This document shows, piece after piece, positions 1-8,604 of a DNA stretch of 64,000 nucleotides. The notes below the pieces were generated by a model that ran no database searches, was not told the DNA's origin, and saw only the letters and a list, made by a program, of their open reading frames with translations. Each line of letters begins with the position of its first letter. Position 1 is the stretch's first letter. A program made the translations under genes and the position numbers. Location: NCBI RefSeq assembly GCF_024753245.1, contig NZ_JANUGX010000005.1:1-64000 (forward strand), in the 5' to 3' direction. Origin of the DNA: Massilia norwichensis. GTDB taxonomy: Bacteria; Pseudomonadota; Gammaproteobacteria; Burkholderiales; Burkholderiaceae_D.

Positions 1-591
1 TTACGCGGTCGGTCCCGGATCGGTGCCCGGCGCCAGCATCAGTTCCTTGGCCATGGCGTCGTTAAAGGCCGGCAGGTCGTCGGGCTTGCGGCTGGTAACC
101 AGGCGCGCATCGATGACGACCTCGTCATCGGTCCATTCGGCCCCGGCGTTGATCAGGTCCTTCTTCAGACTCGGCCAGCTGGTCATGTGCTTGGCGGTGG
201 CGATGCCGGCATCGATCAGCGTCCAGGGACCGTGGCAGATGGCGCCGACCGGCTTGTCCTCGACGCTGAAACCGCGGATGAAATCGATCGCCTCGCGGCT
301 CATGCGCAGGTTGTCCGGATTCGCCACGCCGCCCGGCAGCACCAGGGCATCGAAGTCGGTCGGGTTGGCGTCGCGCACGTTCATCTCGACCTTGAACTTG
401 TCGCCCGGCTGCAGGTGATTAAAGCCCTGCACTTCCTCGCCGGCATCCTTCGGCGACAGCAGCACCACGGTGGCGCCGCGCTCCTCCAGATAGGACCGGG
501 GGCTGGTGTATTCGATCTGCTCCACGCCGTCCGTCATCAGCATGGCGACGCGCTTGCCCTCCAGGGGCCTGCTCGAGACTTGTTCCATCAT
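1..591 (-). CDS. DJ-1/PfpI-family protein (downstream tandem copy)
   Basis: A 196-residue type-1 glutamine-amidotransferase-like protein of the DJ-1/PfpI superfamily. The nucleophile elbow reads AICHGPW, with Cys119 followed by His120, and a DALVLPGG strand-turn lies near residue 81. Family members act as deglycases, chaperones or stress proteins; the substrate here cannot be read. The first ATG (589-591) overlaps the TGA of the upstream copy (ATGA). A second ATG follows at once and is better spaced from the GGAGG at 596-600, so the start is 591 or 588. It is clearly a paralogue of the upstream gene, which implies a tandem duplication and one transcript. Confidence 0.9.
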   Translation of the reverse strand: MMEQVSSRPLEGKRVAMLMTDGVEQIEYTSPRSYLEERGATVVLLSPKDAGEEVQGFNHLQPGDKFKVEMNVRDANPTDFDALVLPGGVANPDNLRMSREAIDFIRGFSVEDKPVGAICHGPWTLIDAGIATAKHMTSWPSLKKDLINAGAEWTDDEVVIDARLVTSRKPDDLPAFNDAMAKELMLAPGTDPGPTA

Positions 592-1160
592 TTCCCCTCC
601 GCCAATTCTTTCAGGATGGCCTGGTTGAAGGCCGGGATGTCGTCCGGTTTGCGGCTGGTGACCAGGCCGCCGTCGACCACCACCTGCTCGTCGGTCCATT
701 CGGCGCCGGCGTTGCGCAAGTCGGTCTGCAGCGTCGGCCAGCTGGTCATGCGCCTGCCGGTGACGAGCTCGGCATCGATCAGGGTCCAGGGTCCGTGGCA
801 GATCGCGGCGATCGGCTTGTTGCCCATGCCGAATTCGCGGATGAAGCCGATCGATTCCGCCGACAGGCGCAGCTGGTCCGGATTGGCCACACCGCCCGGC
901 AGCACCAGCGCGTCGAAATCGCCTGGCTGGGCATCGCGCACGTTCATCTCGACCTTGAATTTGTCGCCGAGGTCCATGTGATTGAAGCCCTGGATCTCCT
1001 CGCCGGCGCCCTTCGGCGAGATCAGGGTCACCTGGGCGCCCTGCTCTTCGAGAAAGCCGCGCGGCCCCGTGTATTCGACTTGTTCGACGCCATCCGTCAT
1101 CAGGATGGCCACGCGCTTGCCCTGCAGGGCCCGGCCCGCCTGTTGCGCATTCTGTTGCAT
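588..1160 (-). CDS. DJ-1/PfpI-family protein (upstream tandem copy)
   Basis: A 190-residue DJ-1/PfpI protein with no signal peptide. It has a GKRVAILMTDGVEQ first strand, DALVLPGG near residue 83, and the nucleophile elbow AAICHGPW (Cys121, His122). The ATG at 1158-1160 follows a strong AGGAGGT. Its stop overlaps the ATG of the downstream paralogue by 4 nt, so the two are translationally coupled. The copies are highly similar along their whole length but differ at the N-terminus and in scattered residues. A role in carbonyl or oxidative stress is usual for the family and only inferred here. Confidence 0.9.
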   Translation of the reverse strand: MQQNAQQAGRALQGKRVAILMTDGVEQVEYTGPRGFLEEQGAQVTLISPKGAGEEIQGFNHMDLGDKFKVEMNVRDAQPGDFDALVLPGGVANPDQLRLSAESIGFIREFGMGNKPIAAICHGPWTLIDAELVTGRRMTSWPTLQTDLRNAGAEWTDEQVVVDGGLVTSRKPDDIPAFNQAILKELAEGK

Positions 1161-1260
1161 GACACCTCCTTGTCATCGATAGTGTGATCGCTGTTGGAGG
1201 ACGATTGTAGTTTTGCCCGCTACAGGGCGGCGCCAGCGTGCCGCAGGGAAGCGAAGCGCT

Positions 1261-1572
1261 TCAATCGAAGCCCAGCGCGTGCAGGCGCGCACGCAGGCGG
1301 CGCACCTCGTCGCTGAGGTCGACCACCAGCGCGGCCACGTCTTCGTTGGCGTCGAAGTCGCGCTCCACGCGCAGCAAGCTGCGGGCGCGCAGCAGGTCGC
1401 CGCTGCGGAAGCGCCATGCGGTTAATTGCACGCTGGCTTGGCCGCCGAGGATGCCGGCGTGTACCCGGCGCACCACCCAGTCGGGTTCGACACCGCAGGC
1501 GCGCGCCAGTTCCTCGAGCGTCAGGGCGGCATCGTCGACCAGGACGCCGCTCAGGATCGTCATCTCATGCAT
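1261..1572 (-). CDS. cbpM: CbpM chaperone modulator (MerR-like)
   Basis: A 103-residue protein with a MerR-like helix-turn-helix N-terminus (TLEELARACGVEPDWVVRRV, residues 18-37) and a C-terminal helix, the usual size and layout of CbpM. In E. coli CbpM binds the J-domain of CbpA and inhibits its co-chaperone activity. The gene sits 2 nt downstream of cbpA, the standard order, so the two are co-translated. ATG at 1570-1572 is chosen; an alternative ATG lies three codons further in. Confidence 0.9.
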   Translation of the reverse strand: MHEMTILSGVLVDDAALTLEELARACGVEPDWVVRRVHAGILGGQASVQLTAWRFRSGDLLRARSLLRVERDFDANEDVAALVVDLSDEVRRLRARLHALGFD

Positions 1573-1574
1573 CG

Positions 1575-2495
1575 TCAGGCTCCTATGCGTTCACGCGGAT
1601 TGAAGGCAAGTTCGCGCGCCATCTGTTCGTACAGCGCGCGCGCACGGTCGCTGGTGGCCGGCGGCAGCACCACGTCCAGGATCAGGTACAGGTCGCCCGG
1701 CTGCGACGAGGGGATGCCCCTGCCCTTCAGGCGCAGCTTGCGGCCGCTCTGCGAGCCCGGCGGCACGCTCACCTCGACCGCGCCGGATGGCGTCGGCACC
1801 GAAATGCTGGCGCCGAGCGCCGCTTCCCACGGCGCCACCGGCACGTTCTGGTAGACGCTGGCGCCCTCGACGCGGTAGCGCGCGTCCGGGTTGAACTGGA
1901 TTTCCAGGAACAGGTCGCCCGGCCCGCCACCGCCCATGCCCGGATGGCCCTGGCCCGCCAGGCGCAGCTGCTGGCCCGGCGTAACGCCTTTCGGAATGTT
2001 CACGCTCAGGGTCTTTTCCTGTTGGCCGGCGCGCAGGGAGATGGTGCGCGTGGCGCCCTGGTAAGCGTCGCGCAGGTCGATGGAGATGGCGGCGTGGATG
2101 TCCTCGCCGCGCATCTGGAAACCGCCTCCGCCCATGCCGCCCATGCCGGCGCCGCCACGGCCGCGGCCCCGTCCCATGTGCGCGAACAGGTCGGCGAAGA
2201 TGTCCTCGGCGCTGGCGCCGCCGCCGAAATCGTACTGCTGGCCCCAGTCCGGCGGCGGCTGGAAGTCCTGGCCGTGGCGCCGTCCCTGGCCGAGCGCGTC
2301 GTAGGCGGCGCGTTTCTCGGCGTCGCCCAGCACCTCGTAGGCCTCGTTGATTTCCTTGGTCTTTTCCGTTGCGTCCTTGTGCTTGCTGACGTCCGGGTGG
2401 TATTGCCGGACCAGCTTGCGGTAAGCCTTCTTGATGTCGTCGGCGGACGCGGTCCGTTCGACACCAAGTGTCTGGTAGTAGTCCTTGTATTCCAC
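1575..2495 (-). CDS. cbpA: Curved-DNA-binding / DnaJ-like co-chaperone CbpA
   Basis: A 306-residue class II J-domain protein, the same length as E. coli CbpA. The J-domain is residues 1-70 with HPD at 33-35. A Gly-rich linker ([17 protein letters not shown]) follows near residue 110, then the two beta-sandwich C-terminal substrate-binding domains; no DnaJ zinc finger is present. It stimulates Hsp70 ATPase and in E. coli also binds curved DNA. I chose the GTG at 2493-2495 because GGGAG lies 8 nt upstream and the N-terminus [12 protein letters not shown] then matches the family. The frame is open further upstream but that part has no J-domain homology. A heat-shock-like promoter precedes it. 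Confidence 0.92.
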   Translation of the reverse strand: MEYKDYYQTLGVERTASADDIKKAYRKLVRQYHPDVSKHKDATEKTKEINEAYEVLGDAEKRAAYDALGQGRRHGQDFQPPPDWGQQYDFGGGASAEDIFADLFAHMGRGRGRGGAGMGGMGGGGFQMRGEDIHAAISIDLRDAYQGATRTISLRAGQQEKTLSVNIPKGVTPGQQLRLAGQGHPGMGGGGPGDLFLEIQFNPDARYRVEGASVYQNVPVAPWEAALGASISVPTPSGAVEVSVPPGSQSGRKLRLKGRGIPSSQPGDLYLILDVVLPPATSDRARALYEQMARELAFNPRERIGA

Positions 2496-2535
2496 GAGCG
2501 TAGCTCCCGATGGATGGATTGGTTGGATAGCTCCG

Positions 2536-2563
2536 TATTTATGGGCTGAACTTGATAGTTCAA
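2536..2563 (-). promoter_or_regulatory. Sigma-32-like promoter with inverted repeat upstream of cbpA
   Basis: On the minus strand TTGAAC (2563-2558), 12 nt, then CCCATAAATA (2545-2536). This resembles the sigma-32 pattern TTGAAA-N12/13-CCCCATnT. The leader to the GTG start would be about 35 nt. A perfect inverted repeat TGAACT-N4-AGTTCA (2547-2562) overlaps the -35 and spacer and could be an operator. This is a motif match only. Confidence 0.45.
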
Positions 2564-2724
2564 CTACGCATGCACGGCGCGTACGACTGCTGATTTGGCA
2601 CATCCCTGGCGCTGCCGTTTTGCCCAGAATGGGTAAGGCAACAGCCGCGCCATCGACCAGCTAGGCATAACTGCTGAGCAATGTTAAATTGGCAATTGGA
2701 ACGTATTTACCTGGGGAGGGCGAT

Positions 2725-3627
2725 ATGAACAAGTGGGTCAAACGCACCAGCACCGCACTGGTCACGCTCGCCCTGCTGGGCGTGGCCGCGACCGTGGTCG
2801 GCAAGGCGATGGGCGAGCGCAAGATGGCGCGCAACGTGGTGCTGCAGGTGCGTCCGCTGGACGTGGTGCCCGACCCCGCCCGCATCGAGCATGGACGCTA
2901 CCTCTACAACACGCGCGGCTGCGCCGAATGTCATGGCGCCGATGGCGCCGGCAAGACTGTCGTCAGGGATGGCGGCATGCTCGTGGTCGCGCCCAACATC
3001 ACGGCCGGCGCCAACGGCACCACCGCGGCCTACCAGGTGGTCGACTGGGTGCGCACCGTGCGCCACGGCGTCAAGCCGAACGGCAACCCGGTCATGATGA
3101 TGCCCAGCGAGGACTACAGCCGCTTCACCGACGAGGACATGGCGGCCCTGGTCGCCTACCTCCAGCAGATGCGCCCGGTGCCGGGCAACAAGGCCGTGAT
3201 CGAGGTCTCGGCCCAGGTGAAGGCGCTGTACGCCTTCGGCATGATCCAGGATGCCTCCGAAAAGATCGACCACGCGCAGGGACCGGCCCGCGCGATCGCG
3301 GCCGCCGTCACGCCCGAGTATGGCGCCTATGTCGCCAATGCCTGCATCGGCTGTCACGGTGCGGCCCTCAGCGGCGGCAGGATTCCCGGCACGCCGCCGT
3401 CCTGGCCCGCCGCCTCCAACCTGACGCCCGGCAAGGGCAGCGCCATGGTGCGCTATCCGACACCGCAAGCCTTCATGGCCATGCTGCGCACCGGCCAGCG
3501 GCCGGACGGCAAGCCGATCAGTCCGGTCATGCCCTTCGCTTCGCTCAAGCAGATGAACGATACCGATGCGCAGGCTTTGTATGCCTACCTGAAAACGGTG
3601 CCGGCGCGCGAGGCTGGCCGACACTAG
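2725..3627 (+). CDS. Membrane-anchored diheme cytochrome c
   Basis: A 300-residue protein with an uncleaved or cleavable N-terminal membrane segment (residues 8-25), so the bulk is periplasmic. Two c-type heme sites are visible: CAECH at 66-70 and CIGCH at 207-211, one in each of two tandem cytochrome c domains. Distal Met ligands may lie in the MMMPSEDY and PVMPFASL stretches. Such proteins shuttle electrons to dehydrogenases or terminal oxidases; the partner cannot be told. The ATG at 2725 is chosen because GGGGAGGG precedes it by a few bases and the signal anchor then begins MNKWVK. No partner dehydrogenase gene is adjacent. Confidence 0.88.
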   Translation: MNKWVKRTSTALVTLALLGVAATVVGKAMGERKMARNVVLQVRPLDVVPDPARIEHGRYLYNTRGCAECHGADGAGKTVVRDGGMLVVAPNITAGANGTTAAYQVVDWVRTVRHGVKPNGNPVMMMPSEDYSRFTDEDMAALVAYLQQMRPVPGNKAVIEVSAQVKALYAFGMIQDASEKIDHAQGPARAIAAAVTPEYGAYVANACIGCHGAALSGGRIPGTPPSWPAASNLTPGKGSAMVRYPTPQAFMAMLRTGQRPDGKPISPVMPFASLKQMNDTDAQALYAYLKTVPAREAGRH

Positions 3628-3643
3628 TCACGCGAGCACCATG

Positions 3644-3668
3644 CGTGGGCACGGCGCGCCCACCCTAC
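3644..3668. repeat. REP-like palindrome (GTAGGGTGGGC family)
   Basis: CGTGGGC and GCCCACCCTAC flank a short GC loop, making a 6-bp-stem palindrome between the cytochrome and MATE genes. The same core (GTAGGGTGGGC ... GCCCACG) occurs near 10.8-10.96 kb, so this is a dispersed intergenic repeat. Confidence 0.65.
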
Positions 3669-3702
3669 AGTAGAATGATCGGTTTCCCCAGCAAACCGAG
3701 TC

Positions 3703-5109
3703 ATGACGTCTACTGTTACCGCCGCGCACGTTTCATCCCCAGTCCGCACCGAGATCACGACCCTGTGGCGCCTCTCATGGCCGATGCTGGTTGGCCAGCT
3801 TGCGACCGTCGGCATGGGCGTGGCGGACGTGGCGATGACCGGCCACGTCAGCGCGGCCGAACTGGCCGCCGTCTCGCTCGGCACCTCGGTGTGGTCGATC
3901 GTGCTGGTGACCGTGATGGGCATCATGATGGCCGTGAACTCGGTGGTCTCGCACGAGATGGGCGCCGGGCGCTTCGACAGGATCTCGCACTCGGTGCGCG
4001 AATCGCTGTGGATGGGCCTGATCGTCGGCATTGGCGGCTGCATCGCCGCCAACCTGTGCACGCTGCTGTTCGACCATATCGGCCTGGAGCAGGCGGTGGC
4101 CGATCGCGCCAAGAATTTCCTGCACATCATCAGCCTCGGCATGCCGGCCTTCGCCTGCTACCGCGCGCTGTACGGCTACACGACCAGCATCAACCAGACC
4201 AAGCCGATCATGGTCATCGCCATCCTCGGCCTGCTGTACAACATCGTCGTCAACTACCTGTTCATCTTCGGCAGCTTCGGCTTTCCGAAGCTCGGCGCCC
4301 TCGGCTGCGCGGTGTCGACCGCTTCCGGCGTGTGGCTGATGCTGGCCGCGATGATCGGCTGGATCAAGGTGTCGAGCGCCTACCGCGCGACCTATCCGTT
4401 CACGCATTGGGAAGGCCCGAACTGGCCCGAGATCCGCAGCATGCTCAAGCTCGGCCTGCCGATCGGCGTGACCCACTTCGCCGAAGTCAGCGCCTTCGGC
4501 GTGGTCAGCCTGCTGGTCGCGCGCTTCGGCGTGGTGCAGGTGTCGGCGCACCAGGTTGCGCTGAACTTCATCTCGCTGGTGTTCATGGTGCCGCTGAGCT
4601 TTTCGATCGGCGCCCTGACCCGCGTCGGCCAGTCGATGGGCGAAGGCGACCCGGTCAAGGCACGCTTCGTGGCCTGGGTCGGCACCGGCATGTGCGTCTC
4701 GTTTGGCGCGCTGTCGGCGCTGGGCATTGCCCTGTTCCGCTGGCAGATCGCCGCGATGTACAGCTCGGACCCGGCGGTGCAGTCCACCTGCGCCACGCTG
4801 CTGCTGCTGGCCGCGATCTTCCAGCTGTCCGACTCGACCCAGGTCGCGGCGGCGTCCGCGATCCGCGGCTATAAAGTCACGCGTTCGCCGATGGTGATCC
4901 AGATGATCGCCTTCTGGGGCGTGGCCCTGCCGGTCGGCTGGATCCTGGGCTGGGCCCCAGCCTGGTTCCCGTGGTCGCCAGGCGCGCCGATGCAGGCCGC
5001 CGGCTTCTGGATCGGCCTGGTGCTGGGTCTGACCGTGGCGGCGGTGCTGCTGGCCTGGTCGCTCAACAATCTGTCGAAGCGGCGCATTCTCGAGGCCGGC
5101 GCCACCTGA
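3703..5109 (+). CDS. MATE-family multidrug/solute exporter
   Basis: A 468-residue polytopic membrane protein with about twelve hydrophobic segments. The beginning EITTLWRLSWPMLVGQLATV and the mid-protein repeat LGLPIGVTHFAEVSAFGV are typical of NorM/DinF-type MATE antiporters, which export cationic drugs or metabolites with Na+ or H+. The two halves each begin with the same kind of helix, as expected for the family's internal duplication. Length is normal. It is transcribed alone, with a palindromic repeat upstream and a converging gene downstream; the substrate cannot be inferred. Confidence 0.93.
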   Translation: MTSTVTAAHVSSPVRTEITTLWRLSWPMLVGQLATVGMGVADVAMTGHVSAAELAAVSLGTSVWSIVLVTVMGIMMAVNSVVSHEMGAGRFDRISHSVRESLWMGLIVGIGGCIAANLCTLLFDHIGLEQAVADRAKNFLHIISLGMPAFACYRALYGYTTSINQTKPIMVIAILGLLYNIVVNYLFIFGSFGFPKLGALGCAVSTASGVWLMLAAMIGWIKVSSAYRATYPFTHWEGPNWPEIRSMLKLGLPIGVTHFAEVSAFGVVSLLVARFGVVQVSAHQVALNFISLVFMVPLSFSIGALTRVGQSMGEGDPVKARFVAWVGTGMCVSFGALSALGIALFRWQIAAMYSSDPAVQSTCATLLLLAAIFQLSDSTQVAAASAIRGYKVTRSPMVIQMIAFWGVALPVGWILGWAPAWFPWSPGAPMQAAGFWIGLVLGLTVAAVLLAWSLNNLSKRRILEAGAT

Positions 5110-5124
5110 GCGGCACCTGGGCCA

Positions 5125-7356
5125 TCAATCGAACTCGAAGGACTGCCCGCCCACCGTCACCTTGCGCCGCCCTCCTGCACTGTCGACGCTGACGCGCGGA
5201 CGCTTGCAACCGACATCCAGCAGCACCAGGAATTCGGCCGGCGCACCGCCATCGTTCTTCAGGTAGAACGCACCATGGTCCTCGGTGACGCCCTTCTTCG
5301 GCGCCGGCCCGGTCCACTTTTCGAAGGGCGCGTTGCCGTTCAGGTCGCGCAGGCAGACCGATTGGCGGCCAGTGCCGATCTTCACGCTGTCCGTGTCCTC
5401 GACCTTCATCATGCCGGGAGCGTGCACGTTGAACTCGTAGGTGTGCGGCGCCTTCGCCGCCAGCAGGTCGCGCACCACGAACGCGTTCGGGTCGTGCAGG
5501 TAGACGATCTGGCGCCTGGCCTGCGTCAGCTGGCCGCCATAGGCCGGCGTCGCATCCCCTTCCGCATAGTCGTAGTCCGGGCGCGCCGTGAATCTGGTGA
5601 TGCGGCCATTGCGCAGCAGCTGTTCGCGGTAGCCGTCCACCAGCTGCCCCTTGCCGTCATCGAAGGTGATCGCATTCTGCGAGCGGGTCTGGTGATACCA
5701 GTCCTTCCAGCGCGGCGAGCCGTACCAGTCGTACCAGCCGGCCTTGACCAGCAGCGCTTTGCCGGCCACGTTCAGGAGCAGGCCGTTCTGGTCGCCGTGG
5801 CTGTGGTTGAAGGAGCCGTAGGTACTGGACTTGAAGTACAGCGCCGTGTCCTTGCTCGAGCCGATGTCGCTGTGCATCGCCACCCAGCCGATGCTCGGGA
5901 ACCAGGCCGAGTTGGATGGCGGGATCTTGCGTTTGGTGCCGGCCACGGGCATCGGGTATGGCGCCTCGAGCACGGACAGCGCATCCTCGGTCGCCTTGAG
6001 CTTGCTCGCATACCAGGCGGCGCGCGGCGACACCATGCGGTTCGCCAGGGCGAGCAACACGCGCGGGTCGGGCTTGGTTTCGGAACCGTCGCCGAAGGCA
6101 TGCACGGGGGCGCCCGGCGGGACGAACTGGATCAGGAAGTCCATGAAGCCCACCGTCCACGGCTTGGCGTAGAGGTTGACGCCGGTGGCCTGGCGGATCG
6201 GGTCCCATAAGGCGATCATATAGCCGGCTGCGTACTCGGCATAAGCGGTGCCGTTGGCGTAGCCGCCCTCTTGCCCCGACCACGGGTCCGGCATCGCGGC
6301 ATGGGCCCGGAAGCTGAAGTCGAACCACTTCTGCGCCTCCGGCACCTCGCCGAGCGCCAAGGTCGAGATCAGCGCCATGTAGCCCAGCAGCGTATTGCCG
6401 TGCGGGTCGTACGGGTTCTGGTCCAGCCGTCCCTTGTCGGCGGCCAGGGTGTTGAACATCTCGTTGGCGCGCACGCGCACGATTTTCAACCAGCTTTCCT
6501 TGCGCTCGGCGTCCAGGTCGCCGGCCAGCAGGTCGACCGCCTTGACCAGGGACAGCGCGATCTGGCGCGTGGCCTGGTCCTGGTTGGTCTGGCTGGTCGG
6601 TCCCTGGGGGCTCAGCGCGGCCATCTGGTCGCCGCGCTTGAAGGCTTCCTTCAGGTAGACCGGATCCTTCTTCAGGCGCCACAGGATGGCTGCCGCTTCC
6701 AGCTGGCGCGAGGCTTCGTCGATGCCGTTCGCGACTTCCCGCTGCTGGGCGGCCATCGCCGCCGTCAGCGGTGCGTTCATCACGAGCGACCAGCGCTCGT
6801 CATCGAGGTCGGGTTCTTTCTGGATCTGCACCTTGACTTCGTTGACCAGGCGGCTGACGTATGGGTCCAGGTCCTTCCTTTTGGCGGCGCTCCAGCCAGC
6901 GTAGGCTGCGAACGACGCCGGCAGCGAGCGCGGCCGGGCATTCGCCAGGATACGCGCACGCAGCGTGGCATTGTCCGGCACCTCGAAGGCGGTCGACTTG
7001 GCCGTGATCGAGAACGCACGCGGCGTCGACCAGTCGTTCGAGCCGACCGGACGCACGCGCCAGGTATAGTCGCCCGGGGCCAGGGCTTTGGTCGGCAGGT
7101 ACCAGTTGCGATCGACGGTGCTGCCGAGCGGCGTGCCGCCCGCCGGCACGATCTGGATCTCGTAGCGGGCCGCGCCGCTAGGGTGGCGGGCCCAGGTGAA
7201 GGTCGGCGGGTTCTGCAGCTGCACTTCACCCTTGGACGGATTGGCCCGGATGACAAGCGGATCGCTCACCTGCGCCCAGTCGGCACGCGCGCCGATCGGC
7301 CACAGCACCGACGACAGCAGCGCCGCAAGGGCGATGCCTTTCCCATGCAAACTCAT
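5125..7356 (-). CDS. Secreted heparinase II/III-like (DUF4962-type) protein
   Basis: A 743-residue exported protein with a signal peptide ending near LWPIGARA. A fibronectin-like N-terminal region (TWARHPSGAARYEIQI, then YTWRVRPVG) is followed by an alpha/alpha-toroid helical region. The C-terminal beta-sandwich carries the heparinase II/III-type motif FNHSHGDQNG around residue 515. Relatives are polysaccharide lyases acting on uronic-acid polymers such as alginate or glycosaminoglycans; substrate is unknown here. It lies 18 nt downstream of a Gfo/Idh/MocA oxidoreductase gene and is probably co-transcribed with it. The upstream Shine-Dalgarno is weak. Confidence 0.8.
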   Translation of the reverse strand: MSLHGKGIALAALLSSVLWPIGARADWAQVSDPLVIRANPSKGEVQLQNPPTFTWARHPSGAARYEIQIVPAGGTPLGSTVDRNWYLPTKALAPGDYTWRVRPVGSNDWSTPRAFSITAKSTAFEVPDNATLRARILANARPRSLPASFAAYAGWSAAKRKDLDPYVSRLVNEVKVQIQKEPDLDDERWSLVMNAPLTAAMAAQQREVANGIDEASRQLEAAAILWRLKKDPVYLKEAFKRGDQMAALSPQGPTSQTNQDQATRQIALSLVKAVDLLAGDLDAERKESWLKIVRVRANEMFNTLAADKGRLDQNPYDPHGNTLLGYMALISTLALGEVPEAQKWFDFSFRAHAAMPDPWSGQEGGYANGTAYAEYAAGYMIALWDPIRQATGVNLYAKPWTVGFMDFLIQFVPPGAPVHAFGDGSETKPDPRVLLALANRMVSPRAAWYASKLKATEDALSVLEAPYPMPVAGTKRKIPPSNSAWFPSIGWVAMHSDIGSSKDTALYFKSSTYGSFNHSHGDQNGLLLNVAGKALLVKAGWYDWYGSPRWKDWYHQTRSQNAITFDDGKGQLVDGYREQLLRNGRITRFTARPDYDYAEGDATPAYGGQLTQARRQIVYLHDPNAFVVRDLLAAKAPHTYEFNVHAPGMMKVEDTDSVKIGTGRQSVCLRDLNGNAPFEKWTGPAPKKGVTEDHGAFYLKNDGGAPAEFLVLLDVGCKRPRVSVDSAGGRRKVTVGGQSFEFD

Positions 7357-7374
7357 GTCAATGTTTCCCGAAAG

Positions 7375-8466
7375 TCAACTCTGCCTTCCAGTGTACGGGA
7401 ACTCGTCGGAGGCGAGCGCCACCTCGCAGCGCCGCTCACTGCTGGCGCGTCCGGCGTCGAGCAGGCGCATGACCGCGATGGCCTCTTCCGGCGGCACCGG
7501 GTTGGCCGCCCTGCCCCGGATCGCCTCCGCCAACTGCCGATAATACGCGGGATAGGCGCCGTTTTCAGTCGGCACCGCGATCCTGCGCGCTTCATCCTCC
7601 TGCCCGAGCATGGCGATGCCGTCTTCCGCATCGATGCCCCAAGCGGCATCGTCCGCGGGCGCCGGCAGCAGGCCTGCCTTCAGTGCCGCCTCCTGCGGAT
7701 CGAGGCCCTGCTTGAGGTAGGTGCCGCGCGTGCCCTGCAGCAGCAGGCGCGGACGCGGCAAGGCCCCGAGCATGCTGGCCTGCAGGTCGACCCGCAAGCC
7801 GTCGGCATAGCGCAAGCGGGCGTGAAAGCTGTCGTCGGCGCCCGCGCCCGGGCGCACGGCCGCGATGTCGGCCTGGATCGCCAGCGGCGGGCCGAAGTAA
7901 CACAGGGCCTCGTCCAGCAGATGCGGGCCGAGATCCATCCACAACCCGCCGCCGGCTTCCGCACGCTCTTTCCAGCGGTCGACGGGCTGCGGCCGGAAGC
8001 GGTCGTAGTGCATGGCGGCGTAGCGGATCTCGCCCAGCATGCCTGAGGCCAGCAGCTTGCTGGCGGTGCGCGTGGTGCTGTCCCAGCGGCGGTTGTGAAA
8101 GACGCTCAGCAGGCGGCCCCGTTGGCTGGCCAGCGCGGCCAGTTGCATGGCTTGCGCGGTATCGGCGGTGAAGGGCTTGTCGACCACCACGTGCTTGCCG
8201 GCTTCCAGTGCCGCCGTGGCGAGTTCGACGTGAGTCGCGTTCGGGCTGGCGACGACCACCAGATCGATATCTGCTTGCGCAATCAACTCATCGGCGCGCG
8301 AAAACACGACCGCATCGGCGCCGAGTGCCGCGCGCACCTTCCCGGCATCGCTGCTGGCGACGGCGGCGAGTTCGAGCCCAGGCGTTGCGCGGATCAAGGG
8401 CGCGTGGAAGGTTTTGCCGGCGTAGCCGAATCCGATTAAGCCCACCCGCAGCCGCTGTTCAATCAT
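7375..8466 (-). CDS. Gfo/Idh/MocA-family oxidoreductase
   Basis: A 363-residue cytosolic NAD(P)-dependent dehydrogenase. The Rossmann nucleotide-binding turn GLIGFGYAGKTFH lies at residues 9-21 and the family's catalytic-lysine motif VVVDKPF near residue 95. The C-terminal half is the alpha/beta dimerisation and substrate domain, with WMDLGPHLLDEAL. Related YdgJ/YvaA-type enzymes oxidise sugars, inositols or their derivatives. Being first in a two-gene unit with the secreted heparinase-like protein, it may process a sugar released from a polysaccharide; this is inference. Confidence 0.9.
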   Translation of the reverse strand: MIEQRLRVGLIGFGYAGKTFHAPLIRATPGLELAAVASSDAGKVRAALGADAVVFSRADELIAQADIDLVVVASPNATHVELATAALEAGKHVVVDKPFTADTAQAMQLAALASQRGRLLSVFHNRRWDSTTRTASKLLASGMLGEIRYAAMHYDRFRPQPVDRWKERAEAGGGLWMDLGPHLLDEALCYFGPPLAIQADIAAVRPGAGADDSFHARLRYADGLRVDLQASMLGALPRPRLLLQGTRGTYLKQGLDPQEAALKAGLLPAPADDAAWGIDAEDGIAMLGQEDEARRIAVPTENGAYPAYYRQLAEAIRGRAANPVPPEEAIAVMRLLDAGRASSERRCEVALASDEFPYTGRQS

Positions 8467-8604
8467 CCCTGTCCTCGTCGATATCCATGGTCAGTCAAGT
8501 GTAGTGCAAGCAGGCGGCCACCCACATATTTACAGCGCGCAAGGGCTTACTCTGGTATCGTCTCGGCCGTTGCACATAATTAATCTTTACCCGCGAGACA
8601 ATCC

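Noticed and set aside
1..1176. One 391-residue fusion of the two PfpI proteins
   Set aside because: Its N-terminal half is out of frame with the upstream copy; the real layout is two overlapping genes.
2733..4874. A 713-codon alternative frame across the cytochrome and MATE genes
   Set aside because: It ignores two well-supported genes and has no domain or ribosome-binding site.
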